A stretch of DNA of 64,000 nucleotides from an uncultured Hymenobacter sp. (GCA_913776615.1 CAJYPK010000005.1:124001-188000), one strand, 5' to 3'; positions 46,586-57,300 are shown, numbered from the stretch's first letter. Numbers and translations are program-made. Notes: generated by a model not told the origin, from the letters alone.

Positions 46586-47839
46586 CTAGCTCGCCCGCAC
46601 CTGCCCGGTGCCGCGCACCAGCCACTTGTAGCTCGTCAGCTCCTCCAGGCCCATCGGGCCGCGGGCGTGTAATTTCTGGGTGCTGATACCGATTTCGGCG
46701 CCCAGCCCAAACTGCGCCCCGTCGGTAAAGGCCGTGGAAGCGTTGGCGTACACGGCCGCCGCGTCCACGACTTGTAGGAAGGTGTCGAGGTGCGCCGCAT
46801 TTTCCGAAACGATGGCTTCGCTGTGGCGCGAGCCGTGCCGGGCAATGTGCGCCAGGGCCGCGTCGAGGTCAGGCACAGTTTTGATGGCCAGCTTATAATC
46901 CAAAAATTCGGTGCCAAAATGTTCTTCGCTGGCCGCGGCCAGTAAGTCGGCCGGGTAGTGGCCAGTGAGCGCCGCGTGAGCCGCCGCATCGGCGAATACC
47001 TGCACCCCGGCCGCGGCCAGCGGTGCCACCAAAGCGGGCAGGTCGGCGAGGCGGTTTTGATTGATCAACAAGCAGTCCAGGGCGTTGCAGACGCTCACCC
47101 GGCGGGTTTTGGCATTGGCGACGATGGCCTGGCCCTTGGCCAGGTCGCCGGTTTCGTCGAAGTAAGTGTGTACCACGCCGGCCCCGGTTTCGATGACGGG
47201 CACGCGGGCGTTCTGGCGCACGTAGTCAATCAGCCCCTGACTACCCCGCGGAATAACCACATCGACCAGGCCCACGGCCAGCAGCAGGGCCTCGGTGGCA
47301 GCCCGCTCGGGTGGGAGCAGGGTGGCGGCGGCCAGCGGCAGCCCGTGGCGCAGCAGTACCGGGCCAGCCACTTCGAGCAGCGCCGCGTTAGAAGCCGCCG
47401 CGTCGGAGCCACCTTTCAGCAGGCAGGCATTGCCGGTTTTGAGGCACAGCGCCAGGCTGTCGAAGGTTACGTTGGGCCGGGCTTCGTAGATGATGCCCAC
47501 CACGCCCAGCGGTACCCGTACTTTTTTGAGTTGTAAGCCATTGGCTAGCGTCTTATCGTTGAGTACGGTGCCCAGCGGCGAGGGCAGGGCAGCCACGTTG
47601 CGCAGGTCCTGGGCCATGCCGCGCAGGCGCTCGGGCGTGAGGCGCAGGCGGTCGTGGCGCGGGTCGGTGGCGGGCATCCGGGCCAGGTCCCTGGCGTTTT
47701 CGGCCAGCACGAAATCGGCGTGGGCGAGCAGCGCATCGGCCAGGTCGCGCAGTACGGCGTCGATGACCGCGGGGGAGGTGGCGGCCAGGGCGCGGCTGGC
47801 CTGCTGCGTGGCGGTGAAATAGGCGGAGTAGGCAGACAT
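46586..47839 (-). CDS. proA: gamma-glutamyl phosphate reductase
   Basis: 417 residues, normal length. It reduces gamma-glutamyl phosphate to glutamate semialdehyde in proline synthesis. [51 protein letters not shown], the catalytic Cys in [16 protein letters not shown], and [48 protein letters not shown] are all conserved. proB lies upstream on the same strand with only a REP-like repeat between them, so they form an operon in proB-proA order. Confidence 0.96.
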   Translation of the reverse strand: MSAYSAYFTATQQASRALAATSPAVIDAVLRDLADALLAHADFVLAENARDLARMPATDPRHDRLRLTPERLRGMAQDLRNVAALPSPLGTVLNDKTLANGLQLKKVRVPLGVVGIIYEARPNVTFDSLALCLKTGNACLLKGGSDAAASNAALLEVAGPVLLRHGLPLAAATLLPPERAATEALLLAVGLVDVVIPRGSQGLIDYVRQNARVPVIETGAGVVHTYFDETGDLAKGQAIVANAKTRRVSVCNALDCLLINQNRLADLPALVAPLAAAGVQVFADAAAHAALTGHYPADLLAAASEEHFGTEFLDYKLAIKTVPDLDAALAHIARHGSRHSEAIVSENAAHLDTFLQVVDAAAVYANASTAFTDGAQFGLGAEIGISTQKLHARGPMGLEELTSYKWLVRGTGQVRAS

Positions 47840-47845
47840 AAAATG

Positions 47846-47898
47846 GTAGGGTAAGCTTTAGCTTGCCCAGGCGTAAGGCAAGCTAAAGCTTACCCTAC
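47846..47898. repeat. REP-like inverted pair B3
   Basis: GTAG then GGTAAGCTTTAGCTTGCC hairpin (47846-47867), inverted at 47877-47898. It fills the proB-proA gap: the proB stop (TTA on this strand, 47890-47892) is inside the right unit and the proA start is 6 bases from the left tip. Confidence 0.92.
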
Positions 47899-48981
47899 AT
47901 TTTCGGCGGTGAGGAAGAGGTAGTCGTAGTGGACCAGCGGGCGTTGACCGTGCTGACCCAAGCGCTCGCGGGCTTTCTCGGCCCCGTACTCGGCCAGGCC
48001 CAGGCCCAGCGCGTGGCCGGCTTCGTCCACGAGGCGGATGAGGTCGCCCTTCTGAAAATCGCCCGCGATGTGGGTGACGCCCACTGGCAGCAGGCTCACC
48101 GCCTGGCCCGGGGCCAGCAGCGCGGTTCGGGCGCCGGCGTTCACGTGCACCGTGGCCTGGGCGGCCTGGGCGTGGGCCAGCCACTTCTTGGTGCCCGAGG
48201 CTTTTTTGCTGGGCTGAAACCAGGTGCTGAGGGCCGTTTCGTTCAAAATGTTGGGCAGGATGTCGGGCGTCTTACCGTTGGCAATGTGCACGCCAATGCC
48301 CAGCCCGGCCACCTTGTGGGCGATGGAGCACTTAGTGAGCATACCGCCGCGTCCGAACTGCGAGCGCGTGGCCTGCACAAACCCGGCGAAGCTGGTGTCG
48401 TGCGGCGCAATGTGGCGAATAACCTGCGCGCCCGGCCGGCTGGGATCACCGTCAAAAATTCCGTCTACGTTGCTCAGAATAAGGAGCGCATCAGCGTTGA
48501 GCATGCTGGCAACCAGGCCCGCCAGCTCGTCGTTGTCCGTGAACATGAGCTCCGTGACCGAAATTACATCGTTCTCATTCACAATGGGAATGACGTTTTG
48601 TTGGAGCAGCTCCTGAAAGCAGTTGCGCATGTTCAGGTAGTGCTGGCGGTCGCGAAAATCTTCCTTCGTCACCAGCACCTGTGCGCCCAGCAGGCCGTGC
48701 GGAGCCAGCAGCGCGGCGTAGAGGCTCAGCAGCTTCACCTGGCCCACGGCGGCCAGCAGCTGGCGGCTGCGTACGGCATCGGCCTTGGGCGGCAGCGTGA
48801 TGAGGCTGCGCCCCGCTGCCACTGCCCCCGACGATACTAAGATAATCTCTAGACCCTGACGCTTGAGCGCTACTATCTGGGCCACGAGCTGGGCCATCCG
48901 GTCCTCGTCGGGCAGGCCATTGGCCTGGGTAAGAACGTTGGAACCGATTTTGACGACGAGGCGGCGGTAGGGCAGGGGCAT
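47890..48981 (-). CDS. proB: glutamate 5-kinase
   Basis: 363 residues, normal length. It phosphorylates glutamate to start proline synthesis. LVVKIGSNVLTQANGLPDE, LVSSGAVAAGRSLITLP, QNVIPIVNENDVISVTELMFTDNDELAGLVASMLNADALLILSNVDGIFDGDPS and GGMLTKCSIAHKVAGLGI form the amino acid kinase domain. A PUA domain follows from about residue 275 (VHVNAGARTALLAPGQAVSLLPVGVTHIAGDFQKGDLIRLVDEAG). The TAA stop is supplied by the REP-like repeat B3. Confidence 0.96.
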   Translation of the reverse strand: MPLPYRRLVVKIGSNVLTQANGLPDEDRMAQLVAQIVALKRQGLEIILVSSGAVAAGRSLITLPPKADAVRSRQLLAAVGQVKLLSLYAALLAPHGLLGAQVLVTKEDFRDRQHYLNMRNCFQELLQQNVIPIVNENDVISVTELMFTDNDELAGLVASMLNADALLILSNVDGIFDGDPSRPGAQVIRHIAPHDTSFAGFVQATRSQFGRGGMLTKCSIAHKVAGLGIGVHIANGKTPDILPNILNETALSTWFQPSKKASGTKKWLAHAQAAQATVHVNAGARTALLAPGQAVSLLPVGVTHIAGDFQKGDLIRLVDEAGHALGLGLAEYGAEKARERLGQHGQRPLVHYDYLFLTAENVG

Positions 48982-48990
48982 GGGGCAAAA

Positions 48991-49083
48991 GTAGGGTAGG
49001 AGGGTGTTTTAGGGTAGGAGGGTAGGTGGGTGTGAGTTGATCCCCCCCTTTTACCCTCCTACCCTAAAACACCCTCCTACCCT
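48991..49083. repeat. inverted repeat with G-quadruplex motif, upstream of proB
   Basis: The 32-base right arm (49052-49083) reads ACCCTCCTACCCTAAAACAC and so on, the perfect complement of the left arm 48991-49022. The plus strand reads five GGG runs at 48994, 49002, 49012, 49020 and 49028 with loops of 5, 7, 5 and 5 bases. It lies 9 bases upstream of the proB ATG. Confidence 0.85.
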
Positions 49084-49092
49084 AAAAAAAGC

Positions 49093-50085
49093 TTACCCCA
49101 GCTGCACTTCCGCCAGGCGCTTATTGATAAAATCAATCTCCTCGAAGCTCAGCTGCACATCGATGGCCTTGGCATTCTGGGCGGCCTGCTCGGGGTTGCG
49201 GGCACCCACCAGCGCCACCGTAATGCCGGGCTGGGCCAGCGTCCAGCGCAGCACGAGCTGGCCGAGGGTGGCGTTTTTGGTTTCGGCCAGGGGGCGGATT
49301 TTATTGAGGAAGTCGTTGACTTTCTGCACGGCCTCGGGCTTGAACAGGCGGTTGGTGCTGCGCAGGTCGCTGGCATCGAAATGCTGGCCGGGCTTGATTT
49401 TGCCGGTGAGCAGTCCCAGCTGCAAAGGGCTGTACACGAGAATACCCTGGTGATGCTGCTGGGCGTAAGGCACTACGTCTTTTTCAATGTCGCGCCGCAA
49501 CATGCTGTAGGGCACCTGGTTGCTGGCTATTTTAAGCGTCTTTTCGGCTTCTTCCAGCTGGGCTACCGAGTAGTTGCTCACCCCGGCGGCCCGCACCTTG
49601 CCCTGCTCAATGAGGCGCTGCACGGCCTCCATCGTTTCGGCGATGGGGGTGGTTACGTCGGGCCAGTGCTGCTGGTAAAGGTCGATGTAGTCGGTGCCCA
49701 GGCGCTTGAGGCTGTCCTCGCATTCCTTAATAATGCTGTCGCGGCTGGCGTACTTGTACACGTCCACGTCCTGGCCCTCGTTGTTCTTGGTTTTCATGGC
49801 GAAGTCGCCCTTGGCCTCGTCCCAGCGCATGCCAAACTTGGTCAGGATCTGTACTTTGTCGCGCGGCAGGCTTTTAATGGCTTCGCCCACGATCTGCTCG
49901 CTCAGGCCCATGCCGTAGATGGGCGCCGTGTCGATGCTGGTTACGCCCAGGTCGTAGGCGGCGTGAATGGCCCCCACGGCGTCGTTTTGCTCGGTGCCGC
50001 CCCACATCCAGCCGCCGGCCGCCCAGCTGCCGAAAGCAATGCGCGAAACGGTAACGTCGGACGAGCCTAATTTCTGATATTCCAT
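49093..50085 (-). CDS. aldo/keto reductase
   Basis: 330 residues. AKR pattern: VSRIAFGSWAAGGWMWGG, SIDTAPIYGMGLSEQIVGEAIKSLPRDKVQILTKFGM (catalytic Asp and Tyr, then Lys), DYIDLYQQHWPD (active-site His in QQHWPD), and VRAAGVSNYSVAQLEEA. The C-terminal VALVGARNPEQAAQNAKAIDVQLS binds the nucleotide phosphate. It reduces carbonyl compounds with NADPH; the physiological substrate is unknown. Upstream of the gene the next convergent/divergent unit is the FrnE-like gene. Confidence 0.92.
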   Translation of the reverse strand: MEYQKLGSSDVTVSRIAFGSWAAGGWMWGGTEQNDAVGAIHAAYDLGVTSIDTAPIYGMGLSEQIVGEAIKSLPRDKVQILTKFGMRWDEAKGDFAMKTKNNEGQDVDVYKYASRDSIIKECEDSLKRLGTDYIDLYQQHWPDVTTPIAETMEAVQRLIEQGKVRAAGVSNYSVAQLEEAEKTLKIASNQVPYSMLRRDIEKDVVPYAQQHHQGILVYSPLQLGLLTGKIKPGQHFDASDLRSTNRLFKPEAVQKVNDFLNKIRPLAETKNATLGQLVLRWTLAQPGITVALVGARNPEQAAQNAKAIDVQLSFEEIDFINKRLAEVQLG

Positions 50086-50276
50086 GAGTTAAGGAAGGTA
50101 AGTGCAAAGAAGTGCGTTTTCCTTAACCTGCCCCGCCCGCCGAAGGTTATGGCCCCGCTAGCCGGACTAGCGAACGCGGCCCGGCGGCTGGCTGTTAGCC
50201 AGCGGGTAAGCCTAAACATTAGCGTCGCTTCCCGGCTTCGTGTCTTTTCCCGCTGTTTTTTCTAGCCCGTACTCCC

Positions 50277-50975
50277 ATGAAAGTTGAAATTTGGTCCGAC
50301 GTAGTATGCCCGTTCTGTTACGTGGGCAAGCGCAAGTTTGAGAACGCCCTGCGGCAGTTTGCCCACCGCGACGATGTGCAAGTCGAGTGGAAAAGCTTTG
50401 AGCTGACCCCCGATTTTGTACCCGTGCCCGGCGAGAGCATCCACGCCATGCTGGCCAAGAAAAAAGGCGTCTCCGAAGCCGAGGGCCGCCGCATGAACGA
50501 CTACATGACGCAGGTGGCCAAGGAGGTAGGCTTGGATTACCAGTTCGAGAAAGTCATCCCGGCCAATACTTTCCTGGCGCACCAGCTCATTCATTTTGGG
50601 GCGCACCACGGCCGGCAAGATGCTATGAAGGAGCGCCTGTTTGCCGCCTATTACCTCGAAGGCCAGGATCTGAACAGCCTGGATACCCTGGCTGCCCTAG
50701 CCGCCGAAATTGGTCTCGACGCTGAGGCGGCCCGCCAGGCGCTGCTGGCTGGCACCTATGCCAACGAAGTGCGCCGCGACGAGTACGAGGCCCAGCAAAT
50801 CCAGGTGCGCGGCGTACCCTTCTTCGTGTTCGACGACAAATACGCGGTATCGGGCGCGCAGCCCAGCGAGGTATTTGCCGAAGTGCTGGATACCGTGTGG
50901 GCCGAGGCGCACCCCCAGGCCCAGCCCACCGTGCTGGCTGCCGGCCCGGCCTGCGGCCCCGAGGGCTGCGACTAA
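50277..50975 (+). CDS. DsbA-family FrnE-like oxidoreductase
   Basis: 232 residues. The thioredoxin-fold start MKVEIWSDVVCPFCYVGKRK carries the CPFC active-site pair. A helical insertion follows, and the conserved cis-Pro is in QIQVRGVPFFVFDDKYAVSGAQP. The C-terminus AGPACGPEGCD has an extra Cys pair typical of FrnE-like proteins. No signal peptide, so cytoplasmic. FrnE-like proteins act as oxidoreductases in stress protection or antibiotic pathways; the target is unknown. Single gene. Confidence 0.92.
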   Translation: MKVEIWSDVVCPFCYVGKRKFENALRQFAHRDDVQVEWKSFELTPDFVPVPGESIHAMLAKKKGVSEAEGRRMNDYMTQVAKEVGLDYQFEKVIPANTFLAHQLIHFGAHHGRQDAMKERLFAAYYLEGQDLNSLDTLAALAAEIGLDAEAARQALLAGTYANEVRRDEYEAQQIQVRGVPFFVFDDKYAVSGAQPSEVFAEVLDTVWAEAHPQAQPTVLAAGPACGPEGCD

Positions 50976-51158
50976 CCGGGTGAAAGCCCGCGGAATGAAG
51001 AACGGGGCCGGTGGTGTTACCGAGTGGCTAGGGCCAGGCGGCCCCGTTCAGCTTTTCCGAATTACGCCGTCCTGCTTCATACTTTCGCTACCTGGCCCAG
51101 CGTAGGCTTGTGGCGTGCGCCAGCGGGCGCGGGGGCCGGCGTTGCTTACTGATGTACT

Positions 51159-53705
51159 ATGATAACTAATTTTTTGGCTAAACTGCGTCCGGCCAATAAG
51201 TTGGCGGCCGTGGCCATACCCGCCGCCGGGGCGCTGACCCTGATGGCTTTCCGCTGGCCGGCCGAGGAAAATCCTATCCGCGTTATTGCCGAGAAGCTGG
51301 GCGCCTACTACGCCGCCACGCAGCCCGAAAAAGCTTACCTGCACCTCGACCGCCCCGCCTACGGCACCGGCGAGACTATCTGGTTCAGCGCCTACGTAGT
51401 CGATGCCCTGCGCCACCGGCCCGATACGCTGAGCAAGGTATTGCACGTCGATCTGCTCTCGCCCGAGCGCCGGGTGGTGGCCCGCCGTACGCTGCGCCTG
51501 GTGCGCGGCCGGGCTGCCGGCGACATTGAGCTGGTAGACAGCCTGGCGGCCGGCACTTACCTGCTGCGGGCCTACACGGCCTGGATGCTCAACGCCGGCC
51601 CCAACTACGTGTACGAGCGGCGGCTGCAAGTGTGGCCCGCCTCGCCCGACCAGACCGATGCCCAGGCCGCTGCCCCCGGCCCCAAGACGGCGCTGAAGTC
51701 GGCCGTACTTCCGGCGGGCAAGGTTGACGTGCAGTTTTTTCCGGAAGGCGGTGCGCTCGTGGCGGGCTTACCGGCCACGGTGGGCATCAAGGCGCAGGCG
51801 GCCAGCGGGCGCGGGGCCACCGTAAGCGGCCAGGTGCTCGACGAGCAGGGTAAGCCCGTGGTGGCCGTGTTTGCCACGCCCCACGCGGGCATGGGCCGGC
51901 TCAGCTTTACGCCCGTCGCCGGGCAGCGCTACCATGCCCGCGTAAAGCTGCCCGATGGTACCAGCGCCGACTATCCGCTGCCGGCCGTGCAGCCCACCGG
52001 CTACAGCCTGCGCGTGCTCGACGCTGGCGATAGCTACACCGTGGAGGCTCGCTACCGGGGTGCGCCCGGCGCGCCGGTGCCCGGCCCCGTCATGCTGCTT
52101 ACCGAGGTGCGCGGCTTTCTCATCGGCCTCATCCCGCGCCCCATCACCCCCGACGGTACCCCCGTCACCTGGAAAGTCTCCAAAGCGCGCTACCCAAATG
52201 GTATTCTGCATCTTACGCTGTTTGATGCGCAAAGCAACGTGCAGGCTGAGCGCCTTGCCTTCATTCTCAACGGGCCGCCCGCGCTCCGGGTGGTGCTCAC
52301 GCCCGACCGCGTTGCCTACGCTCCGCACGACCCCGTGCACGTGAAGGTGCAGGTGCAGGACGCCAGCGGCCAGCCCGTGGCTACCCACCTCTCGGTGGCC
52401 GTGGCCGAGGCTGGCGCGGCTGCCCTCGACCCGGAGGCGGGCAACGTAACAACCAACCTGCTGCTGACTTCCGACCTGGCGGGCTACGTCGAAAATCCCG
52501 GCTATTATTTTCAGAATACCAACCCGGAAACCAGCACCGCCCTGGATAACCTGCTGCTTACCCAGGGCTGGCGTCGCTACGTGTGGAAGCAGGTGCTCGG
52601 CCCCACGCTGCCGCCCTTTACCTACGCCTCCGAGCAGGGCATTACCCTGGCGGGTCAGGTGACGGGCATGGGCCAGCAGGGGATTGCGAATAGTCAGCTC
52701 ACGTTCATCCAGAGCAAGCCCGAGCGGAGCGTGCTCACGGCCACTGCCGACGCCAACGGGCGCTTCCGCTTCACGGGCTTTCCGGGCCGCGACACGGCCG
52801 TGGTGACGTTGCAGGCGCGCCGATCTACCGGGGGTAGCAACGTCATTATCCGTCCCGACCTGGGGCCACCCACGTTCGGCGCTCCGCTGCCACCCTTGCC
52901 GCCACTGGCCGCGGCCCCGCCCGGCGTGGCCGACTACGTGCGCCGCAGCCGGCAGCAACAAGTGCAAGAGCGCCAAAACCGCCCGGAAGGGGATATCCGC
53001 AGCGTGCAGCTATCCAACGTGGCGGTGACCGGTAAAAAGGAGCTGGTGACCCGCGACGACCCCCGCCGCCTCTACGGCGCCATGGCCAATACGGTGGTCG
53101 ATTTTGCCAATAACCCTTCGGCCCAGTCGGGCCTGAGCATTTTTCAGGTGTTGCAAGGTCGAGTGGCGGGACTCACCGTCACGGGTAGCCCGCCTAACAT
53201 GAGCGTTCAGTTGCGGGGCTCCGGCGAGCCACTATTCATTCTGGATGGTATGCGGGTGGATGCGGATGCGATCAACCTCGTCCAAGCCAACCAGGTGGAA
53301 AGTGTGGAGGTGTTTAAAGGTCCCGAGGCAGCTATTTTCGGCAATGGAGCCGGTGGTGGCGCTATTGCCGTGTACACCAAGCGCGGTGATAAGAATTACA
53401 AAGGCCCCGACAAGGGCCCTAGCCCCGGCCTGATGGTAATCCGCATTCCCGGCTACTACCAGGCGCGGGAGTTTTATCAGCCGCGCTACGGTGCGCCCGT
53501 GCTCAACGCCCCCGCCTCCGACCCGCGCCGTCTCACGCTCTACTGGGACCCCGAGTTCAGCACTGACGTTAAAGGACAGGGCGAGTTTCTTTTCTACACG
53601 GCTGACGGCGGTGGTAATTTTCAGATCAGTACCGAGGGAGTTAGCCTAGCCGGCGACCCCAGCCAGGGCAAGGCCAGCATCTACGTAGCGCCGAAAACCA
53701 AATAG
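51159..53705 (+). CDS. MG2-domain/TonB-plug protein without a barrel
   Basis: 848 residues. A hydrophobic N-terminal segment (LAAVAIPAAGALTLMAF) likely acts as a signal. Residues about 55-140 match the alpha-2-macroglobulin MG2-type domain (EKAYLHLDRPAYGTGETIWFSAYVVD), then further beta-sandwich repeats. About 610-750 is a TonB-dependent receptor plug: LSNVAVTGKKELVT, IFQVLQGRVAGLTVTG, QLRGSGEPLFILDGMRVD and VESVEVFKGPEAAIFGNGAGGGAIAVYT. No 22-strand barrel follows, only about 95 residues. Probably a surface-exposed or periplasmic partner of TonB-type uptake. A terminator follows. Confidence 0.88.
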   Translation: MITNFLAKLRPANKLAAVAIPAAGALTLMAFRWPAEENPIRVIAEKLGAYYAATQPEKAYLHLDRPAYGTGETIWFSAYVVDALRHRPDTLSKVLHVDLLSPERRVVARRTLRLVRGRAAGDIELVDSLAAGTYLLRAYTAWMLNAGPNYVYERRLQVWPASPDQTDAQAAAPGPKTALKSAVLPAGKVDVQFFPEGGALVAGLPATVGIKAQAASGRGATVSGQVLDEQGKPVVAVFATPHAGMGRLSFTPVAGQRYHARVKLPDGTSADYPLPAVQPTGYSLRVLDAGDSYTVEARYRGAPGAPVPGPVMLLTEVRGFLIGLIPRPITPDGTPVTWKVSKARYPNGILHLTLFDAQSNVQAERLAFILNGPPALRVVLTPDRVAYAPHDPVHVKVQVQDASGQPVATHLSVAVAEAGAAALDPEAGNVTTNLLLTSDLAGYVENPGYYFQNTNPETSTALDNLLLTQGWRRYVWKQVLGPTLPPFTYASEQGITLAGQVTGMGQQGIANSQLTFIQSKPERSVLTATADANGRFRFTGFPGRDTAVVTLQARRSTGGSNVIIRPDLGPPTFGAPLPPLPPLAAAPPGVADYVRRSRQQQVQERQNRPEGDIRSVQLSNVAVTGKKELVTRDDPRRLYGAMANTVVDFANNPSAQSGLSIFQVLQGRVAGLTVTGSPPNMSVQLRGSGEPLFILDGMRVDADAINLVQANQVESVEVFKGPEAAIFGNGAGGGAIAVYTKRGDKNYKGPDKGPSPGLMVIRIPGYYQAREFYQPRYGAPVLNAPASDPRRLTLYWDPEFSTDVKGQGEFLFYTADGGGNFQISTEGVSLAGDPSQGKASIYVAPKTK

Positions 53706-53718
53706 TTGCGCCCAGCGA

Positions 53719-53767
53719 TAAAAAGGCCGGCCGTAGTGCGCGTGAGTGCACTACGGCCGGCCTTTTT
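53719..53767. terminator. bidirectional terminator
   Basis: AAAAAGGCCGGCCGTAGTGC pairs with GCACTACGGCCGGCCTTTTT between convergent genes, with A and T runs on both flanks. Confidence 0.95.
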
Positions 53768-53785
53768 CATTGGAGTAAAACGGGT

Positions 53786-54316
53786 TTAGCTCGCTGACCG
53801 AAATACCTCGTCTTCCAACCGTTTGATGCGCGGCTCCTGACCTTCCACGGCGGGCAGGCGCTGAGCTAAGCCATCTACCTTCTCTGCATCGGCGCGCATT
53901 AGCTGCAACATCTGAAGCTGCGTTTGCACCAAGCCATCCAGGCGCGAATCAGTATTCTCCTGGCGCTTGAGTAATGCGCGCAAAGCTTCCACGGCAGCAT
54001 CTTGCCGCTGGCCTTGCGCATCCAGCCGCTGCCCCTGCATTTTTATTTCGGCCATCATCGCATCCTGCCGCTGCTCGGTTTCGGTGTGGCGGGCGTTGGA
54101 AATTTTCAGAATGTTGATGATGTCGCCAATCTGGTCGCCAATGGCGTCGAGCCGCTGTTCTTGTCGATATAGAATTTCGGTGTGGCTGTTGAGTACTTCG
54201 GTATGGCTGTTGAGTACTTCGGTAATATGCGCAATCTGCTCGGCTTGCTGGTCTTGTTTACGGGCCAGATCTACTAACAGGCTCTCTAGTTGGTCGAAAC
54301 GCTTTTTTATGTCCAT
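53786..54316 (-). CDS. coiled-coil protein with short tandem repeat
   Basis: 176 residues, almost entirely predicted helix with no Cys or Trp. MDIKKRFDQLESLLVDLARKQDQQAEQIAHITEVLNSHTEVLNSHTEILYRQEQRLDAIGDQI has heptad-like spacing, and EVLNSHTEVLNSHTE is a protein-level repeat caused by a DNA tandem repeat. QRLDAQGQRQDAAVEALRALL is another heptad stretch. Probably a cytoplasmic coiled-coil structural protein. The ATG at 54316 is preferred over one at 54379, which would overlap the mfd end. Function unknown. Confidence 0.75.
   Translation of the reverse strand: MDIKKRFDQLESLLVDLARKQDQQAEQIAHITEVLNSHTEVLNSHTEILYRQEQRLDAIGDQIGDIINILKISNARHTETEQRQDAMMAEIKMQGQRLDAQGQRQDAAVEALRALLKRQENTDSRLDGLVQTQLQMLQLMRADAEKVDGLAQRLPAVEGQEPRIKRLEDEVFRSAS
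54176..54217. repeat. 21-base tandem repeat
   Basis: Two copies of TTCGGTNTGGCTGTTGAGTAC (54176-54196 and 54197-54217, one difference) plus a partial third. In the coiled-coil protein each copy encodes seven residues, one heptad. Confidence 0.92.
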
Positions 54317-54350
54317 GGGGCAGGCTTTTTTATTTGCTAAGATACTGGTT

Positions 54351-57300
54351 TTAAGCCAGCACCATCTCAGCGGCACCAAATTCGGCGAGTAGCCGCTGGG
54401 CCATGCCCACGTTCTTGATGCCGTCGATAGTCACCTGCAATTTGTCCTTCTGATCCTTCATGCGGGCCGTGCGCGGGTGGGTCTGCACGAAGTTGAGGAT
54501 CACCCCAAACTGCTCGCCCTGGAAGTACGCCTCGTGCCCCGGCCCGGCGGGCAGGTAGGCCCGCAGGGTTTCGCGCTTCAGCGTCAGCTTCTCGAAGCCC
54601 AGGCGGCTGGCCTGCCAGCGCAGCTTCACGATATCCACGAGCTGCTGCACCTGCTCGGGCAGCGGGCCGAAGCGGTCGGTCATGCTGGCCACGAGCTTTT
54701 TCAGCTCCTCGGGCTTCTGGGCGCGGTCGAGCTTGGCGTAGAGTTGCAGGCGCTCCGACACGTTGTTCACGTAGGTATCAGGGATGAGCACCGGCAGGTC
54801 GGTTTCGATCTGCGTTTCCTTGAGGCCGCTGTTGAGCGCCCCGGCCGCCACTTGCAGGCGCTGCTGGCTGCTGCCGCCCGTACCCTCACCCAGGAACAAA
54901 TCCCGAAACTCGGTTTCCTTCAACTCCTGCACGGCCTCGTCGAGCACCTGGTGGTAGGCCTCGTAGCCCAGATCGTTGATGAAGCCCGACTGCTCGCCGC
55001 CCAGCAAATTGCCCGCGCCCCGGATGTCGAGGTCGCGCATGGCCACGTTGAAGCCCGCCCCCAGGTCCGAAAACTCCTCCAGCGTGTTGAGTCGCTTGCG
55101 GGCGTCGGCTGGCAGGTTGGCCACGGGCGGCGTGAGCAGGTAGCAGTAGGCCTTGCGATTGGAGCGACCCACCCGGCCGCGCATCTGGTGCAGGTCGCTG
55201 AGACCGGTAAGGTGCGCCCGGTTGATAATGATGGTGTTGGCGTTCGGAATATCCAGCCCGCTTTCGATGATGTTGGTCGAAACCAGCACATCAAATTCAC
55301 CCTCTACGAACTTCATCATGCGCTTTTCCAACTCCTCGCCTTCCATTTGCCCGTGGGCAAAGGTGACGCGGGCGTTGGGCACCAGCCGCACGATCATGGC
55401 GGCCATCTCCACAATGTCGCTCACCCGGTTGTGCACGAAAAATGCCTGCCCGCCGCGCTTCAGCTCCCGGGCAATGGCGTCGCGCACGATAGTTTCGTCG
55501 AAAACGTGCAGCTCCGTGGTCACGGGCTGGCGGTTGGGCGGCGGGGTGGCGATTACGCTCAGGTCGCGGGCACCCATCAGCGAAAAGTGCAAGGTGCGCG
55601 GGATGGGCGTGGCCGAGAGGGTGAGCGTATCCACGTTCACTTTAAGCTCCTTGAGCTTGTCCTTGGTTTTTACCCCAAATTTCTGCTCCTCGTCGATGAT
55701 AAGTAGGCCCAGATCCTTGAATTGCAGCTTCTTATTGGTCAGCGCGTGGGTGCCGATGAGAATGTCGGTGCGGCCGGCCGCCACGCGCTCCATCGTTTCC
55801 TTCACCTGCTTCGGCGACTTGAAGCGGTTGATGTACTCCACCGTCACCGGCAGGTTGGCCAGCCGGTCGCGGAAGGTTTTGTAGTGCTGCATCGCCAGGA
55901 TGGTCGTCGGCACCAGCACGGCCACCTGCTTGCCATCGGCCGCCGCCTTGAAGGCCGCCCGGATGGCCACCTCCGTTTTGCCGAAGCCCACGTCGCCGCA
56001 CACGAGCCGGTCCATGGGGTGGGGCTGCTGCATGTCCTGTTTCACGTCCTCGGTGGCCTTGGCCTGGTCGGGCGTGTCTTCGTAAATGAAGCTCGATTCG
56101 AGTTCGGCTTGCAGGAAGCCATCTTTCGAGAAGGCGAAGCCCGGGGCGGTCTTCCGCTTGGCGTACAGCCGGATAAGGTCGGCCGCAATATCCTTGACTT
56201 TCTTCTTGACCGACTTCTTTTTATTTTCCCACTCCGGCGAGCCCAGCTTGCTCATGGTGGGCGGCGTGCCCTCGGCCCCGCTGTACTTGGCAATCTTGTG
56301 CAGCGCGTGGATGCTCACCGTCAGTACGTCGTCGTCGCGGTAAATAAGGCGGATGGCCTCCTGCACGTGCCCGTCGATCGTGATCTGGGTGAGGCCGGCG
56401 AAGCGGGCAATGCCGTAGTCCTGGTGCGTCACGTAGTCGCCGGGCTGCAAGGTCTTGAGCTCGCGCAAGGTCAGGGCCTTTTTCTTCGAGAACTTCTTTG
56501 TTTCCTGCGCCCGGTAATAGCGCTCAAATAGCTGGTGGTCAGTATACACGGCCAGGCCCAGCTGCTCGTCCACGTAGCCTTCGCGCAGGGCAATGAGCAG
56601 GTGCTGAAACTGCACGTTGGGGTCCAGCTCGTCGAAAATCGTGCGCAGCCGGTCGGCCTGCCGCACCGAGTCGGCCGCGATGATGGTGGTAAAGTCGCGC
56701 ACCCGGTTCTCCCGAATGTTCTTCAGCAGGCGCTCAAAATCCTTGTTGAAGCTCGGCTGGGGTTTGGCCGTAAACTTGAATTCCTGGGCGTTTTTGAAAT
56801 AAAACCGCTTGCCAAACTCCACGATGGCAAACTCGTCGAGGCACTTTTTCAGGCTCTTGCCCTGCTCAAATAAGTCGGCGGGCTTCGATACGATTTGCAT
56901 CCCGCCGGCTTCCTCCAGCACCTTCTTGAAATTGCTCTCCGCTTTGTCAAACAGCTCGGTCACTACGTCGAGGGTCTGGCGCACGTCCTTCATCCACAGG
57001 CAGCTGGTGCGCGGCAAAAACTCCAGAAACGATTCGCGCCGCTCCTGCAACAGCTTGGTTTGCACGTTGGGAATGATGCTCACCGAGGTGCGCGGCTCCA
57101 CCGACAGCTGGGTTTCGGGGTTGAACGTGCGGATGCTCTCAATCTCGTCGCCAAACAATTCCAGCCGGTACGGCAGCTCGTTGGCGTAGCTGAACACGTC
57201 TACGATGCCCCCGCGCACCGCGTACTGCCCCGCCTCGTACACAAAATCCGCCTTCTCGAAGTCGTATTGCCCCAGCAGCTCGCCCAGAAAATTCACGTCC

